A program made the position numbers and the translations under genes. Of a DNA stretch of 64,000 bases, positions 44,508-57,144 are shown piece after piece. How positions within the stretch are numbered: position 1 is the stretch's first letter; each line of letters begins with the position of its first letter. Origin of the DNA: Ciona savignyi. Taxonomy: Eukaryota; Chordata; Ascidiacea; Phlebobranchia; Cionidae. The notes under the pieces are model-generated. The model was given only the letters and a program-made list of their open reading frames with translations. It was not told where the DNA came from and made no database searches. The DNA is taken from NCBI GenBank assembly GCA_000149265.1, contig CH002001.1, positions 146,491-210,490 of the forward strand, in the 5' to 3' direction.

Positions 44508-47500
44508 ATGAAGGTAATAGTCGCCGGCTTTCCCAAAACTGGAACAAAGTCTATGCAAGCCGCGTTAAAGATACTCGGCTACAGTGTGTATGATTATATG
44601 GAGAACTTGGAACACTTGGAGAAGGAATGGAACGAGATATGTGATGTGGGCGGATCGACTGAGTTGTTTCGGCAAATGTACGAAAACGTGGATGCGGTGA
44701 CAGATATACCTGGATCTGTCTTCTGGGATGAGATATTGAAAGCTTTTCCGGAAGCGAAGGTTGGTTCTATTCTATCTTAAATTTTATTAGATTATCTTAA
44801 AGGGTGGCGGGATGGAAACTGGTCGTTAGCTTATATTGTGTCCTTTGGCAATGCACTTAGCGGTAGTTTCCTAAACCCAGAGGATTAAATAATGGGTTCT
44901 AACTTAAAAAAATTGTAACTAATATCTAACCACTACCTTAAAATTTTTAAAGAGTTTATATAGTATTTTAAACTTTAATTTTATTTTTTCTTGTTTTCGT
45001 TGTTTTAAACTACCGTATTTAATTGCCAGTTTTATTTAGTAGTTGGTTCAAGGAGGCGTTCAACTAATTATTTTCCCAATCTCTCCAATGCAAACTGACC
45101 TCACAAAAACGACTGTCACTCAAAATCCTGACATAGGAAGTCTTAGATTTTTTCACAATTTAAAATTGAAGCTTGGATCTGCAACCTAAACTCAAAACCC
45201 TACAAAATTTTGTTTAAAAATTTTGAGCCCATACCCCTTCGTACATCGGCAACTTTTTTCCAACAAAACAGCTAGCAGATGCACATTCAACACCTTTATT
45301 TTACAAAGCACTGCTCCACGATTACAAAACTTTACAGCTAAACGAGAACACCGGCGCGCAGCCTAGCACATGCTGCTTTCAACAAAACAAACATTGAGGA
45401 ATCACCACCATTGTTACTCAGCAAAACACTCGTTTAAAAACAATGACTCATGGAGGGTACCACTCGTCACATCCTGCCGTTCATAGAGGTCTTAATTGGT
45501 TATACGCCATCGTAGAACCGGTGACCGTTCCAGTTTGGTTTAAACTGTTTGAACTTACTAGTAGAGGTCATTCTGTGAGAATCTGGTCCAAATTTTAACC
45601 GTTTCTGTTGACTGCTTCGGCTATTACAGGCCTTCGACTGAAGGGTGGTCGGTCATCTGTAGATTTCATTTGGCGACAGTGTCACTGGTGATGACTGAAA
45701 CTCTTCGTACACATTAAAATTCACTGCTTGATGTTCCACAAGTTTCAGCACATTTTTTCACTGTAATTTGAAAGGTTTAAAGTCCATAACCAGGGTACAA
45801 ATAGTTGTTTTTGAGTAAAAAAACACACCCAATGCCACCTTTGAGTCTCGTGTGACCACATTTTGTCCGCCTCCACTTCTTTCACCAATGTTTGACAATC
45901 AAGGATGGTTAGGATTGGTAAGTTTTTATATCTTCTGTATGCAAAAGTGTCCAACAACAAATCTAGGTCTTCACACCTGCCCAAAAAATGAAAAATATGA
46001 AAAAAAGGTACACATGTGGATACCAAGAGGAGTACATTTTTCAGTCATATATCACAAATCGTATTAACAACCTGTATCGAAAGATTGTCTGGTATTTATA
46101 AAAGCCATTCGAAGTTAGGTTCTTGAAAAAATATCCGAACGACCCTCTACCGGAGTGAAAATAACCAAAAATGAGGAAATATGACTAATTAATTACTTTG
46201 CTAATTAGCATAAGTAATTTAGTGTAAGATTTTAGACAAACAGTTGACTAGTAACATTTATCCACACTCAAATTTCTATAAATTTGGAGATTTTGGCAAA
46301 AAATTCAAAATAGCCCGTTTTTCATTTAGGAGGCGTTCAACTAATTATTTTCCCAATCTCTCCAATGCAAACTGACCTCACAAAAACGACTGTCACTCAA
46401 AATCCTGACATAGGAAGTGTTAGATTTTTTCACAATTTAAAATTGAAGCTTGGATCTGCAACCTAGACTCAAAACCCTACAAAATTTTGTTTAAAATTGA
46501 GCCCATACCCCTTCGTACATCGGCAACTTTTTTCCAACAAAACAGCTAGCAGATGCACATTCAACACCTTTATTTTACAAAGCACTGCTCCAAGATTACA
46601 AAACTTTACAGCTAAACGAGAACACCGGCGCGCAGCCTAGCACATGCTGCTTTCAACAAAACAAACATTGGGGAATCACCACCATTGTTACTCAGCAAAA
46701 CACTCGTTTAAAAACAATGACTCTTGGAGGGTACCACTCGTCACATCCTGCCGTTCATAGAGGTCTTAATTGGTTATACGCCATCTCAACCCACAATATA
46801 CCCCAATAAATCCAAATTAACAAAATTATAAGAGTTACGAAAATTAAAAAAAAAATTGAAAAATGCATTAATTCAATGCGAACCACTATATTTTGATCGT
46901 CGCCATGATTTAAAAATCTTTTTGTACATTGCTGTTTCTAATTTAAACTTGTTCATCCAATCTTTACCAGATAGTCTTCATGGTTCGGGAAAACGAAGAC
47001 GATTGGGTTAATAGCTTCCGACGACAAATTCACGCCACCGACACTTTATCAACTCGTTTGATGTTTTTTCTTTCACCAACTTACCGTAGACTCTCAAGAA
47101 CGGCTCGAAAAATTGGTAATTTTCTCTTTGTGATAATTGTATGTATAAACATAATTGAACTTAATTCTGGTTTAAGGAAAACAGGTATGCACAATTTTAA
47201 CTTCGGCTTTAACCGTTAACCAAGAAGTGTGTCGTATTAATGTAAAATACGTTTTAAACGCATAACCTTGAACCCATTAATCTGCTGCGTTCAGGTAATG
47301 TCCGGTAAGTGGCTTGACCAAAGACACAACGAACGAGCTAGAGACCAGTTTCGAATCTACGACCCTCGACTGAAAGGCGACGCATTAACCCACTGAGAAT
47401 AATTCGGTCTTAACCATATAGGGCAAATGAGGAGATTTTAAATTTATTTTTAATGTACCGGCAGCCACCCAAACCATCTTCTATTCTTACCTTATCGCAT

Positions 47501-48578
47501 TTGTTTTAATTTATATCTAAAATATTTTGTGTTTTAACGTTGTTTTTTTTGCGTTTGCGGTTTCTCTCACATGTTTTATTACTCTTTACGTAATTATCAA
47601 CTTGTACGGGCGTTTGTATTTCCTCTGATTTAAATCATTAACATTGTTTTCCCACCTAATTTCGTACAGTTTGTAAAACGCGCAAATGTGAAACTTCTCG
47701 CACGTAAACTTTTCGGACCTCGTCAAATGCCCTATATATATTCTGGAAATTTATATAGTATAATATATATTTTACAGCAATGCCCTTTCTGGGCCATGAT
47801 ACTAATACAGTGAGGGTGAACGCCATGATATGCAAGATGCACTATCGACGACACAACGCACATGTTTTACAGGTTTGTGCTATTCTGCTGTAAGTTCTGA
47901 ATAAACGGGCGACACTAAATGGAGGGAAAGAAGGAAACAGACCACTAAAACTATGAAACTTAATTTTAACTAACTTTACTTTAACCCCATTTTTAAAACT
48001 AAAAACTAACTCGTATGCCCTACTTCTCATTTTAATGTGCAATTTCCCCTTTTTATCTGAAATAACATTTGCATGAACTTTTAGCTACATCACCACTTAT
48101 ATTCTTGTGTCCGATTATATTCACCTCGTGTTTGTTTAGTTAGAACACCACGATTTGACTTAAATCTCCAAGAGACTTTAGTTGTGTCCTTGAGGCACTC
48201 AGTGGACTTGTTATAACATCCGAAGTTGCTTTACATACATAAAAAAGAATTCTGATTTCATTCCAGAATGCCCCGAAAGACCAGTTGCTGATTTTCAATG
48301 TGAAGAAAGGCTGGGACCCGTTGTGTCAGTTCCTGGGGCTACCAACCCCTGACAAGCCGTTCCCGCATAAGAACAAACGGGGTGAACATTTTAGGGAAAT
48401 GTTGCAGAACGACCCCGTATTTGCCCGGATGTTTAGGGAGATGATAGTTAGCTTGGGGGTGATTGGCGTTGTGGGTGTTCTGGGGCTTTACAAGGGAGTC
48501 AAAATGACGTTCAGGGTGAATTGGGTGGGAAAAACGACTATTTTATGGGAGACCTTTTGCACAAAAGTATTTGGGTAA
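44508..48578 (+). CDS. Sulfotransfer_4-type sulfotransferase with C-terminal membrane helix
   Basis: Four exons join in phase: 44508-44759, 46971-47115, 47778-47872 and 48267-48578, giving 267 residues. The protein starts with a P-loop-like sulfate-binding loop, GFPKTGTKSM (7-16). It continues with VREN-EDDW at the start of exon 2 (the VRDPEKW-type block), YRRHNAHVLQNAPKDQLLIF across exons 3 and 4, then GWDPLCQFLG and PDKPFPHKNK. These blocks are typical of the Sulfotransfer_4 family, often mis-annotated as NAD-dependent epimerases. A hydrophobic helix (MIVSLGVIGVVGVLGLYKG) near the end suggests membrane anchoring. The substrate is unknown. A composite repeat sits in intron 1. The exon 1 donor (aag|gttggt) is weak. 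A broken paralogue lies on the opposite strand at 35158-37583. Confidence 0.87.
44810..44925 (+). repeat. SINE family C fragment
   Basis: gggatggaaactggtcgtta, tgtcctttggcaatgcac and ttaaataatgggttctaa in intron 1 of the sulfotransferase. Confidence 0.45.
45050..46785 (-). mobile_element. LTR-like composite element, second locus, reverse orientation
   Basis: Direct repeats 45050-45512 and 46328-46785, each starting aggaggcgttcaac and ending ggttatacgccatc, flank about 815 bp of interior. The interior matches that at 18037-18848 in reverse. The exon-like open stretch is kept on the minus strand (LLDTFAYRRYKNLPILTILD, LVKEVEADKMWSHE) between splice-like sites, with a few amino acid changes. 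The two direct repeats differ at a few positions (one has ttgagg where the other has ttgggg, and a 4-base gap near 46495), so this copy is older than the one at 17575. Confidence 0.75.
47268..47405 (-). repeat. SINE family C, head half
   Basis: aacccattaatctgctgcgt, caaagacacaacgaac, gaccagtttcgaatctacga, in reverse orientation, within intron 2 of the sulfotransferase. Confidence 0.65.
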
Positions 48579-48719
48579 TACTGATATGAAAAGAAAAAAT
48601 GTGTAAATATAAATTTGAAACAATCATGCACATTGTACTGTTATATTGTGAGTACCGGTAAAATGTATTCTAGCGGCATATTAAACGTGTTAAAGATACT
48701 GTTTAACTAGTTTAGACAT

Positions 48720-49300
48720 CTATGCGCGGCAGGATAGCCTGTAGAACCGAAATCTACCAGAAGAGGGTAATGGAGTCACAATAAAAGTTTGTCAATTATT
48801 AGACAACGTTGTCTCAATATGCAGAAACCAAAATTTTGGCTAATAAACCCAGGGGAATTCCCGTGGAACGTTAAAAAACAAAACAGTATTTTTGTTATAA
48901 AAATTATTTTTTTTGTGCATGACCCTTGAACGGCTGCTCCAATTTTGATCATATTAGGTAGAATGATAATGCATTAGTATCCAGGAAAATACCTAAAATA
49001 AAAGATTTGTTGCTAAATCATGATTTTGAAAGGCATGTCATGTCGCGCCGACATGTAGCAAAACATTGATGGAATCGCAATAAAAACTTTGTCATTTGAC
49101 AGCCAACATGGTTTTAAATATGCAAAAACTAAAATTGCTGGTGATAAATTAATGGGAATTCCCCTGAAACGTTAAAAAACATAACATAACTTTCCTAAAA
49201 AATTGGCTTTTTTAGGCATTGGGTTTGAACGGCTGCTCCAATTTTAATCGTATGTGGGAGGATAAAAGTGCATAAGCCGTTGATTTAACAAGACTTAAAA
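48720..49300 (+). repeat. Two copies of a ~270-bp repeat with a ggggaattcccc palindrome (family R)
   Basis: Copies at about 48750-49010 and 49021-49300 share gcaataaaa.tttgtca, ataaacccaggggaattccc, gaacgttaaaaaacaaaac and gaacggctgctccaatttt. A third copy is at 51170-51420 and a weak fourth at 51500-51700. Confidence 0.7.
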
Positions 49301-49460
49301 GAAATAAAAAAATACCTGGAACGGTAGCGCCCATCCTTTTGTATGCGCTTAAAAATTTGTGTTTCTTATTTTGTTTCTAATTTGTGATTTTTGTTTCTGG
49401 AAACAAAAATATTTTAGAAACATAAATTTTGTTTCTTTCTGTTTGTGTCTATCACTAGAT

Positions 49461-50297
49461 CAGTGGTTCTTAAACTTTTTCAGTCGCGCCCCCCTTGAGA
49501 TTTGTGATTCATGCTCACGCCTAACCTACTCAAAAATCAAATTTACGAAAAATAGAGCAATAATTTATTTGCCATTACCCTGCTTAGTGTAAAGGATGCA
49601 AGGGTTCGCGAACCGTTTTTTAAAGTTCGCGAATTACAAAATTTAACAAAATCGCGAAAATATAAATTACCGTTACTGATTTCGCGCACGTTTAATAATA
49701 AATCATCAACACAATATAATATAACATATTTTGCCTTCAACATAACATTTAACAATGGAATTACTATTACATTTATTTACCTTGCTTTTACTTTGCATTA
49801 TTGACACATAATAAGCATTTCTATCACAACGCAACAATAGCCATTATGCGTTATATACCACGATTCCTTTATTTATGATTGGCGGAGATGCGACACACCT
49901 CTTTATAATAAGGTTATATGGTGTTTTTTTTGTTTTAACAAGTAAGATTACTCGTTTCAAAGGCTTCGTTTCGTCGATATTCGTTCTATCCTACACGCAT
50001 TAACTCACGACACGTTTATTGTAGTTTATCATTACTACTTAATAACGGTACTGTTTGCTTAATGAATTATCTTTTTGGCTTTAAAGATTAGTTTGAGAGG
50101 TTCTGAAACCGCATTCTAAGGCAATTTAACATAGCTATAAAGCGCGAAAACGATTTTCTCGTGTCCCACGCATTTCGCGAATCGTTTTAAAATCGTTAAT
50201 TCGAACCCTGCAATATGTCACTGTCATGCTCGCGCCCCCCTTGAGAAGCTTCCACGCCCCCCCAAGGGGGGCGCGCGCCCCAGTTTAAGAACCCCTG
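49461..50297 (+). mobile_element. hAT-like element with perfect 8-bp duplication and a nested second element
   Basis: Ends cagtggttcttaaact and agtttaagaacccctg form inverted repeats. cactagat is duplicated at 49453-49460 and 50298-50305. An inner insertion (about 49586-50210) interrupts it relative to the 333-bp copy at 42935. It starts tgcaagggttcgcgaa and ends ttcgaaccctgca, so it looks like a second inverted-repeat element. Confidence 0.85.
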
Positions 50298-51120
50298 CAC
50301 TAGATGATGACGTTGATCTCAAATTACGATTGTAAAATCGTTTCTAAAACGAATAATCGTTTCTAATATCACTTTTTGGGTAAATTAAACATCCCGGTCT
50401 ATGAAAATACGTCAAGTATAAGATAATTAATTGCGTGTCAGGTAATAGGTGCAGTAGGGCGTTTTATACTAAGATAATGTATTTGTTATATTCATTTAAA
50501 TAAAAAATAATTGTACAAACCAACAATATTAAAAATAACACACTGGTTAGTTTTTACGGATGGCAATACAAACAAATGGGTCTAAAAAGTGATTTAAATG
50601 TGTGCAACCTTTAAATATAAAAATAATTTAGATTAACATTAAAGACGAGTGTGGGGTATATATATAATTAAACAAACTGTCTTAAAACTAACATTTACAC
50701 GAAAATTGTCGTGATCGCTTCTAGAATCAAAATTTTCGTTTCCGGAAACAAAATTTTTTGCTTCTAGAGACAAAATTTTCGCTTCTCAGCTAAAATTTTC
50801 GTTTCTAGAAACAATTTTTTTCTTCTTAAATAAATTTAGGGTTATCATTTTCTCAAGTTCTATGATTATATATTTAGTTAAACTGACTCAATACCACAAC
50901 AAATTCAAGTGAAAAAGATTGCGTGTGCAGTTAATAAATTTAGTTGGACCTTTTATACTAAGATAATGTATTTATTTGTTCTATTCATATCAACAAAAAA
51001 TAATTAAATAGCATTTTATTATAAATTTAATTAAGACGGGCTTTTATCCAATTACGCTTTATGGAGGGGTAATCTAATTAATTATGGGTCCCATTTGAAA
51101 AATTGGGACACATATTGTTT

Positions 51121-51168
51121 TTGTCCGTTTTTTTTTTCTTTTTTTTTTTTTTTTTTCTTTTTTTTCGT
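51121..51168. repeat. Poly-pyrimidine (T-rich) tract
   Basis: Nearly 45 bases of T with a few C. The lysine- and phenylalanine-rich frames read through it are artefacts. Confidence 0.9.
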
Positions 51169-51169
51169 C

Positions 51170-51420
51170 AAACGCTTGACAGGCATGGCATGTCGCCCCG
51201 ACATCTACCAGAAGGAAAAATGGAATCGCAATGAGACTTTGCCATTTGTTAGACAACATGGTCTAGATGAACAGAAACTAAAATTTTGGGTGATAAAACC
51301 AGGGGAATTCCCCTGGAACGTTAAAAACCAAAACGGTATATTTTTCTAAAAAATTAGATTTTCGGGCCATAGCGTTGGAACGGCTGCTCTAATTTTGATC
51401 AGATTTAGTGGAATGCTGGA
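51170..51420 (+). repeat. Family R repeat, third copy
   Basis: aggcatggcatgtcgccccg, gataaaaccaggggaattcc and gttggaacggctgctctaat, collinear with the copies at 48720-49300. Confidence 0.7.
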
Positions 51421-52122
51421 TCGTTAGCCACCCTATGTCAATTAAAAGAAAGAAAACATTAATTAGGGTAACTTCCTTAAAAACGAAGATATGTTCCTGA
51501 CTAATGATTGTGACAAGCATGCAACATTGCACTGACATCTTCAACAAGGATTCGTCAAATTGAATTAAAACTTTAAGAATTGTTAGATAACATGACCCAC
51601 ATATGTAAAACAGAAACTTATGTACTAAGCCCATGAGAAATTCCCCGAAGCCATCAAAAACTAAATCGGGCTGTTTTAGGAATTTAGCTTCATTTCACTA
51701 CAGCGCTTGAAAAGAAGCTTTAATTTAAAACATTTGTGGTGAAATGTTCGTAAATCTAAAACGATTGTTCTTTTTTTTACCTACACCTGGAGAGGAAGTT
51801 TGGTTGGATAACTTTGGGACCCATGCGTTTATGCTTGCAGAAACAATAACTACATACACAGTGTATAAAATACAAATTGTGGTTAGGGGACCCTGTAGCA
51901 TGAATATATGGCATACAACACGTGTTTTACAAATAGTGGTGGTTAAACACGTGGTTGACACTCTCTAGTTAAATATAAGTTTAAAATAAAATTGAAAACG
52001 AATAATTACAAGTATGAATCCAACCGTCCAAATATGTGGTTATGATTGACAGAATATCACAATACAATATTTCACAATGCCGTGGAAATTAAAAAGGTGC
52101 TAATTCCGGATTGGGGAAATAG

Positions 52123-52436
52123 NNNNNNNNNNNNNNNNNNNNNNNNNNNNNNNNNNNNNNNNNNNNNNNNNNNNNNNNNNNNNNNNNNNNNNNNNNNNNN
52201 NNNNNNNNNNNNNNNNNNNNNNNNNNNNNNNNNNNNNNNNNNNNNNNNNNNNNNNNNNNNNNNNNNNNNNNNNNNNNNNNNNNNNNNNNNNNNNNNNNNN
52301 NNNNNNNNNNNNNNNNNNNNNNNNNNNNNNNNNNNNNNNNNNNNNNNNNNNNNNNNNNNNNNNNNNNNNNNNNNNNNNNNNNNNNNNNNNNNNNNNNNNN
52401 NNNNNNNNNNNNNNNNNNNNNNNNNNNNNNNNNNNN
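52123..52436. other. Assembly gap (314 N)
   Basis: A run of N. Open reading frames crossing it have no meaning. Confidence 1.
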
Positions 52437-52499
52437 AGGGCATTATATCGTTTGATTAAATATATTTTTACAAATTATTTTAATCTCGCATATGTTTAC

Positions 52500-52590
52500 C
52501 AGCCGCGTCCGCTATATTTGATGTTTGAATTCTTATTTAATGACGACTGTTCGCCGTGTTTACCTGTTCCTGTGCTGTGATTGGTTTCAT
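52500..52590 (+). repeat. AAACTA-tailed retroelement (family B), 5' fragment
   Basis: ccagccgcgtccgctatatt and gacgactgttcgccgtgttt match the head of the copy at 36320; the tail is lost. Confidence 0.5.
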
Positions 52591-54216
52591 TTTGTGCTTT
52601 AAGTTGCCTGGCCTGTTTTGAAAAGTCTTATTTAATCGGCCATGTAAACGAAAGCCTAAAAGTGGCCATAAAAGCCACTTTTTTGGCCAGCCTCGTTTTA
52701 AAAGACCACTGTTTAAAATGGCCATGTAAACAGGCTATTTGTGTGCTTTAGCATTTGACTGTTAACTTATTGTTTAAAAAAATGTTGTTGGCCTGTGATA
52801 ATGGTTGATTGCATTTTATGCTTAAAATCGATTGCTTCTTAGTAGATTCAAGATTCCAAGATTCAAGATTTTATTTTGGTCAGCATGATAATTGTTATTA
52901 TAGTAACCATTACCATTTTTTATAATAAATAAATAAAGAAAAAAAACACAGTGTCACAATAACATTATAGAAAAGAAAACATAATTTATGCTGGCCAGGG
53001 TGACAGTGAAAAGACTGCTAAGTCATCGAGTCACTGCCACCCTCTTTTATTTTGAGTTATATATTTGCAATAAAAATTAAACACAGTGGCAGTACTTTTG
53101 AGGAAAAAAAATAGTTAAATGTAATACTTACTAATCTAAGACTTTAAAAAGTAGTGTCTAGATGTTTGTATTAATGCGTTATTTACTTTAAGTAATTTGC
53201 TTATTAACTTTTACCAATAAAATACTTTGCATAATAGAATTTATTTGTTATATAGTAATATACTTTATATAACAGTATACACACGGTATATAACAGCACA
53301 CTCACGGGATATGGCAATTAGCTAACTAATGACTAAAAACACAATGGACCGAAATATAAACACAAAAAGCATTTTTGAATTTAGCAGCAGTCTGCAGATT
53401 TATTATTTGCAAGTTACACGCACTCTTCTTGTAAAGTGTATTGAAAATTGCGGTAACTGAAACGAATGAACAAATTATAATTAATTATAAAGAAAGAAAA
53501 TAAATCAAATAACTAAGTTTGGGGCGGTTTGCAATTTGTTTCTTACAGATTGCCTTTACAATGCTATATTACTTCTCACCATACAATAAATGTAAGAATA
53601 ATTCTCAAACTAACAATTAATACTTATGAATGAGCTGAGAACCACGCCTTACGTGTAACAAAAATATAGGATAAAGTTAATTAAAAGAAAATAAAAGTAA
53701 ATACTGTACTATATTACGATAACAAAACTCTTGCATTAACAATTGGTACGACCGATTAGCTTGATAGGTTAGTGCTTTAAGCCAAAGGGTTGTAGTAGCA
53801 TATGTAAGTTTTGGCATTGGGTTAATTGGGAATGTACATATATTTATTTTTATATATATATTATCTTTGGATATACTACAGTTGCCTGGCGATTGCATTC
53901 CTCTTTGCGTAAAAGTGCGCTTACATGCGAGTATCTTTGAGGCCATATCTTGACAAAACATTGAGCAACGTCTTCACCTATAGTCACGGTGGGTGTAAGC
54001 GAAATGATGCTTACGAAATCTTTACTAGTGTTAATGATCAAAACTTGCAAATATAGATTTTAACAGCCACCCCAGAAACAATTTATGTAATGGTTTGATT
54101 AAACGGAAATTGTTCAAATAATTGTTGTCGGTAAAAGAGTGCCAATATGTTCTGAGCTTAGTTGGATGATTAGGTGTAGAATTACACCGTCACGTGAATT
54201 ATACTGTTACTCCCCA

Positions 54217-55232
54217 CTTGTTTTTACTGAGCTACGGTTTGAACCACGATGGGCTCTTAATAAGACCGTTTTTTATGTAGTTGGTATATTTATTTTACCT
54301 TGTATCTAGAATGCTTCACATCAAACCACCACTAAAGTCGCACACTAGCTCACCTGCACCCGCATGTATCACTTACAAGTAAAACTCTTTTTTTTTCTCT
54401 TTCTTTTACTATTGTTTTATTTAAGAACCCTACTGTCCAGATTTTCTATTTTTCAGAGCATTGGGAGATCTAGTGACGGCAGGAGGCTCGCTGTTGTTGT
54501 GGCGTCACTATAAGTCATTATCTCAAGAATTTATTTTTCCGGAACTTGCTGCATAGTTTATTCATTTTTCATTTTTATTTAATATTAGTTTTGTCAGTTA
54601 GTCTTTGCCTACTTATTGTTTGTACTATGCATAATTGTTATGCATACTTAAAGTGCAATATTGTTTTGCACAAAATATGTTTTTCTAAATAATTTAAGTT
54701 ATTTATAAAGTGCAATATTGTTTTGCACAATAATGTTTTTTCTAATTTATTTTAATTATTTATTTATATATTTTATTTTTAATTAATATACTTTTAAATG
54801 CCTTGGTAAGTGTTGCACTTGAAACTTTTCAGTAGAATTTCATTTTTGGGGTTTTTCTTTTTCCACTGCGGCCCACACTTTCCGGGCCACCCCTTCTCCT
54901 AAAGCCGACTCCCCCATTGCACGGGTCGCTTTACCGCACACTTTTCTTCGAGGCTTAGTGTAATTTTTATTTTATAAACAATTAATTAATTATTTTTAAT
55001 ATTTTTTTTATTTTTTTTAATTGGTTTTAGCGGCCACGTCAAATTATACAGAATTTTAATAGTTTATTTCTTTTTTTAGACGTGTTCTAACGACTGTCGT
55101 TTTGCCGTTTTTTCCCGTTTTCCAAATTTTTACCGATAGTCCCGCTTCGTGTTTTCATCGTGGAAGCAAAAAATAAACTAAACTAAATTTATCAGTCGCG
55201 TTAACAATTCGGCCACAAGACCGTACACAACA
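54217..55232 (-). repeat. SINE family A split by a family B-ended insertion
   Basis: The SINE is 54217-54290 plus 55188-55232 (gagctacggtttgaaccacg; cgcgttaacaattcggccac). The intact counterpart is at 63510-63622 in the other arm. Confidence 0.75.
54291..55187 (+). mobile_element. ~895-bp insertion ending in the AAACTA tail, present only in the left arm
   Basis: It is flanked by atttat on both sides. Its 3' part (from about 55010) matches family B and ends aaactaaactaa. No long reading frame is present. It probably is a 5'-truncated LINE, or a larger member of family B, inserted after the arms were duplicated. Confidence 0.65.
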
Positions 55233-55683
55233 CTACAGAATTTTCAATCATTTTTGCCAAACTGGCTTGCAGTGCTGTGCTGATGGTTTTTATACTGTAT
55301 ACTAGTAACACAAGCATTTTAATATAAAATTTAAACCCTCATTATAGGTTATTTAACCCTCGTCTAAAACTGCAACAAGTATAGCATTTTTGATCACGGG
55401 ACGATTTGTTGCTTCTTAAAGATATATAGCCTCATTGGAAATGAAAATCAGTATCACGATAAAGAAAAGAATTTCCAATAATAATTTAGAAAATTCTCGA
55501 ACGTAGAACGTATTGACTGCATCGATTTAAAAAAAACGTCTCAGATTATTGGCGACGGTATATGAAGAAACAAACTTTTGATAGGTCTATTGTCGCATCT
55601 TTTCAAATGACAGAATATTGCTTAACGTACATCTCTTAAAGTTAAAACTAAATTTTTAATTGATTTCAATTTTATTTAACTTT

Positions 55684-55790
55684 ATCGGGCCAAGTTAAGC
55701 CGACAATGGCTCTTTACCACGACTTTTTTTTATACAAGTAGGTAGGTATATCAATCGGTCGCGCTTGGCCACCAGATCGTACACATGTAT
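55684..55790 (-). repeat. SINE family A (left arm)
   Basis: ccaagttaagccgacaatgg, tttatacaagtaggtag, gcttggccaccagatcgtac. The counterpart in the right arm is at 62522-62625, so it predates the duplication. Confidence 0.75.
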
Positions 55791-57008
55791 TTGAATACAA
55801 ACTTAATATTTTTTGGTATTTTAATATTTTATCGCAATATTAGTCTAAGGTGGCAACAATTTCAAACGCTCGGTCTTCTTTTGCACACGACAGCACGCAA
55901 GAAAGTGTTTTGTAAATTCTTCTTGCTGTTAAAATATAAGTAAAGCCATCCTTCAGAGGTGTACCAATTTTGAAATTCATATTACTGTTAACATATTAGT
56001 TAAAGCATCTTTAGAGGTGTACTAATGTCTTACTTATTTGAACTTTTGACACCCGCACTGTCTACTTAAATACAACGTCTTGGAGTTATTGCGATACATC
56101 TGGTTATTCTGATAGTTCAGAAATCGACGCAACAGACAGTTCTTAGTTCGTTAATTAGTATTGTCTGTATTTTAAAATATAGCAATGTATAACTAGTAAA
56201 TATAAGCCCAAAGGAAAAATTATTTAGACTTCTATTTTAATTGTCTAAAGTAGGTTGCATTTTAAACGTTTCGCCGTTGATATGTTTGGGGAAATTGCAG
56301 TAATTTAAAGAATCAGTCAAACAAATTTAAATCTAACAATAAGAAACTATAAATAATTAACGCAGAAAAAAGTCAATTAAAAATATGAGAAAAGAGGATT
56401 TGGTTGAGCAATCCGTTTACTAAATATTGTCTATACAACTCCGTATACTACATGTGGGATGAACACAACTAATACAAATAAAGTTTCTTCATTGTGTTTG
56501 GTTCCTATTAAATTTCCCTGTCGATTTATGTTGGCTGTAAGTGTTCACCAATTTTATTCAAATGTAGCGCATTTTATTTGCTGAGAGGATTTCGCAGGGT
56601 AATCTGAGATATCATACGCTAAAGATGCCAACTAATAGAACTCCATGCTAGGCCGGAACTGACGAGAGGTACAGTCCTAGTCATGGTATTAAATTATTGT
56701 TTTGCAAGCGGGTATATGCAAGGCGCTATTAAACAAACCAACTTTGCGCTGACTCGCGATCGTTAGTGTAGACCACGTCTTAAAGTCTCATATTTTCCAC
56801 TACAACGCACAGTCTACATCATCTATTGGTGTAAAATGATCTCAATTAATACATACGATGCTGGCGCGAAGCTGTATTTGCATTAAAATCAGACATGGGC
56901 TGCCGGAGAACCTAAATGAGATTAAACCAAATGGTATTTGAATCACTTCAACGAGCCAAATTACTTTCGTTTTTTTTATTGTGCACTTGAGTTAAAACGA
57001 AACAGAAT

Positions 57009-57109
57009 TTATTCGTCTCTCAAAATTGCTTCAATTGCTTCTAAATCAAGAGCGTCCTCTGTAAATACAATACGTTAATTTATGCCTCTATAATAATTAA
57101 AAGAAATCA

Positions 57110-57144
<35 letters not shown>

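Larger units (their letters stand above)
50306..53900. other. Gene-free repeat-rich stretch with an assembly gap
   Basis: No gene is supported. It contains a family R copy (51170-51420), a gap, a family B fragment (52500-52590) and a hairpin (52659-52683). The 53000-53900 part is AT-rich with nothing recognisable. Confidence 0.5.

Noticed and set aside
45050-46785. Standard LTR retrotransposon
   Set aside because: Direct repeats lack TG...CA ends, and no gag, protease, reverse transcriptase, primer-binding site or polypurine tract is evident.
51074-51349. Lysine-rich and phenylalanine-rich frames
   Set aside because: They are produced by a long T-rich tract.
51744-51968. 74-codon frame with plausible composition
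   Set aside because: No homology, splice context or conservation is visible, and the overlapping opposite strand is equally open.
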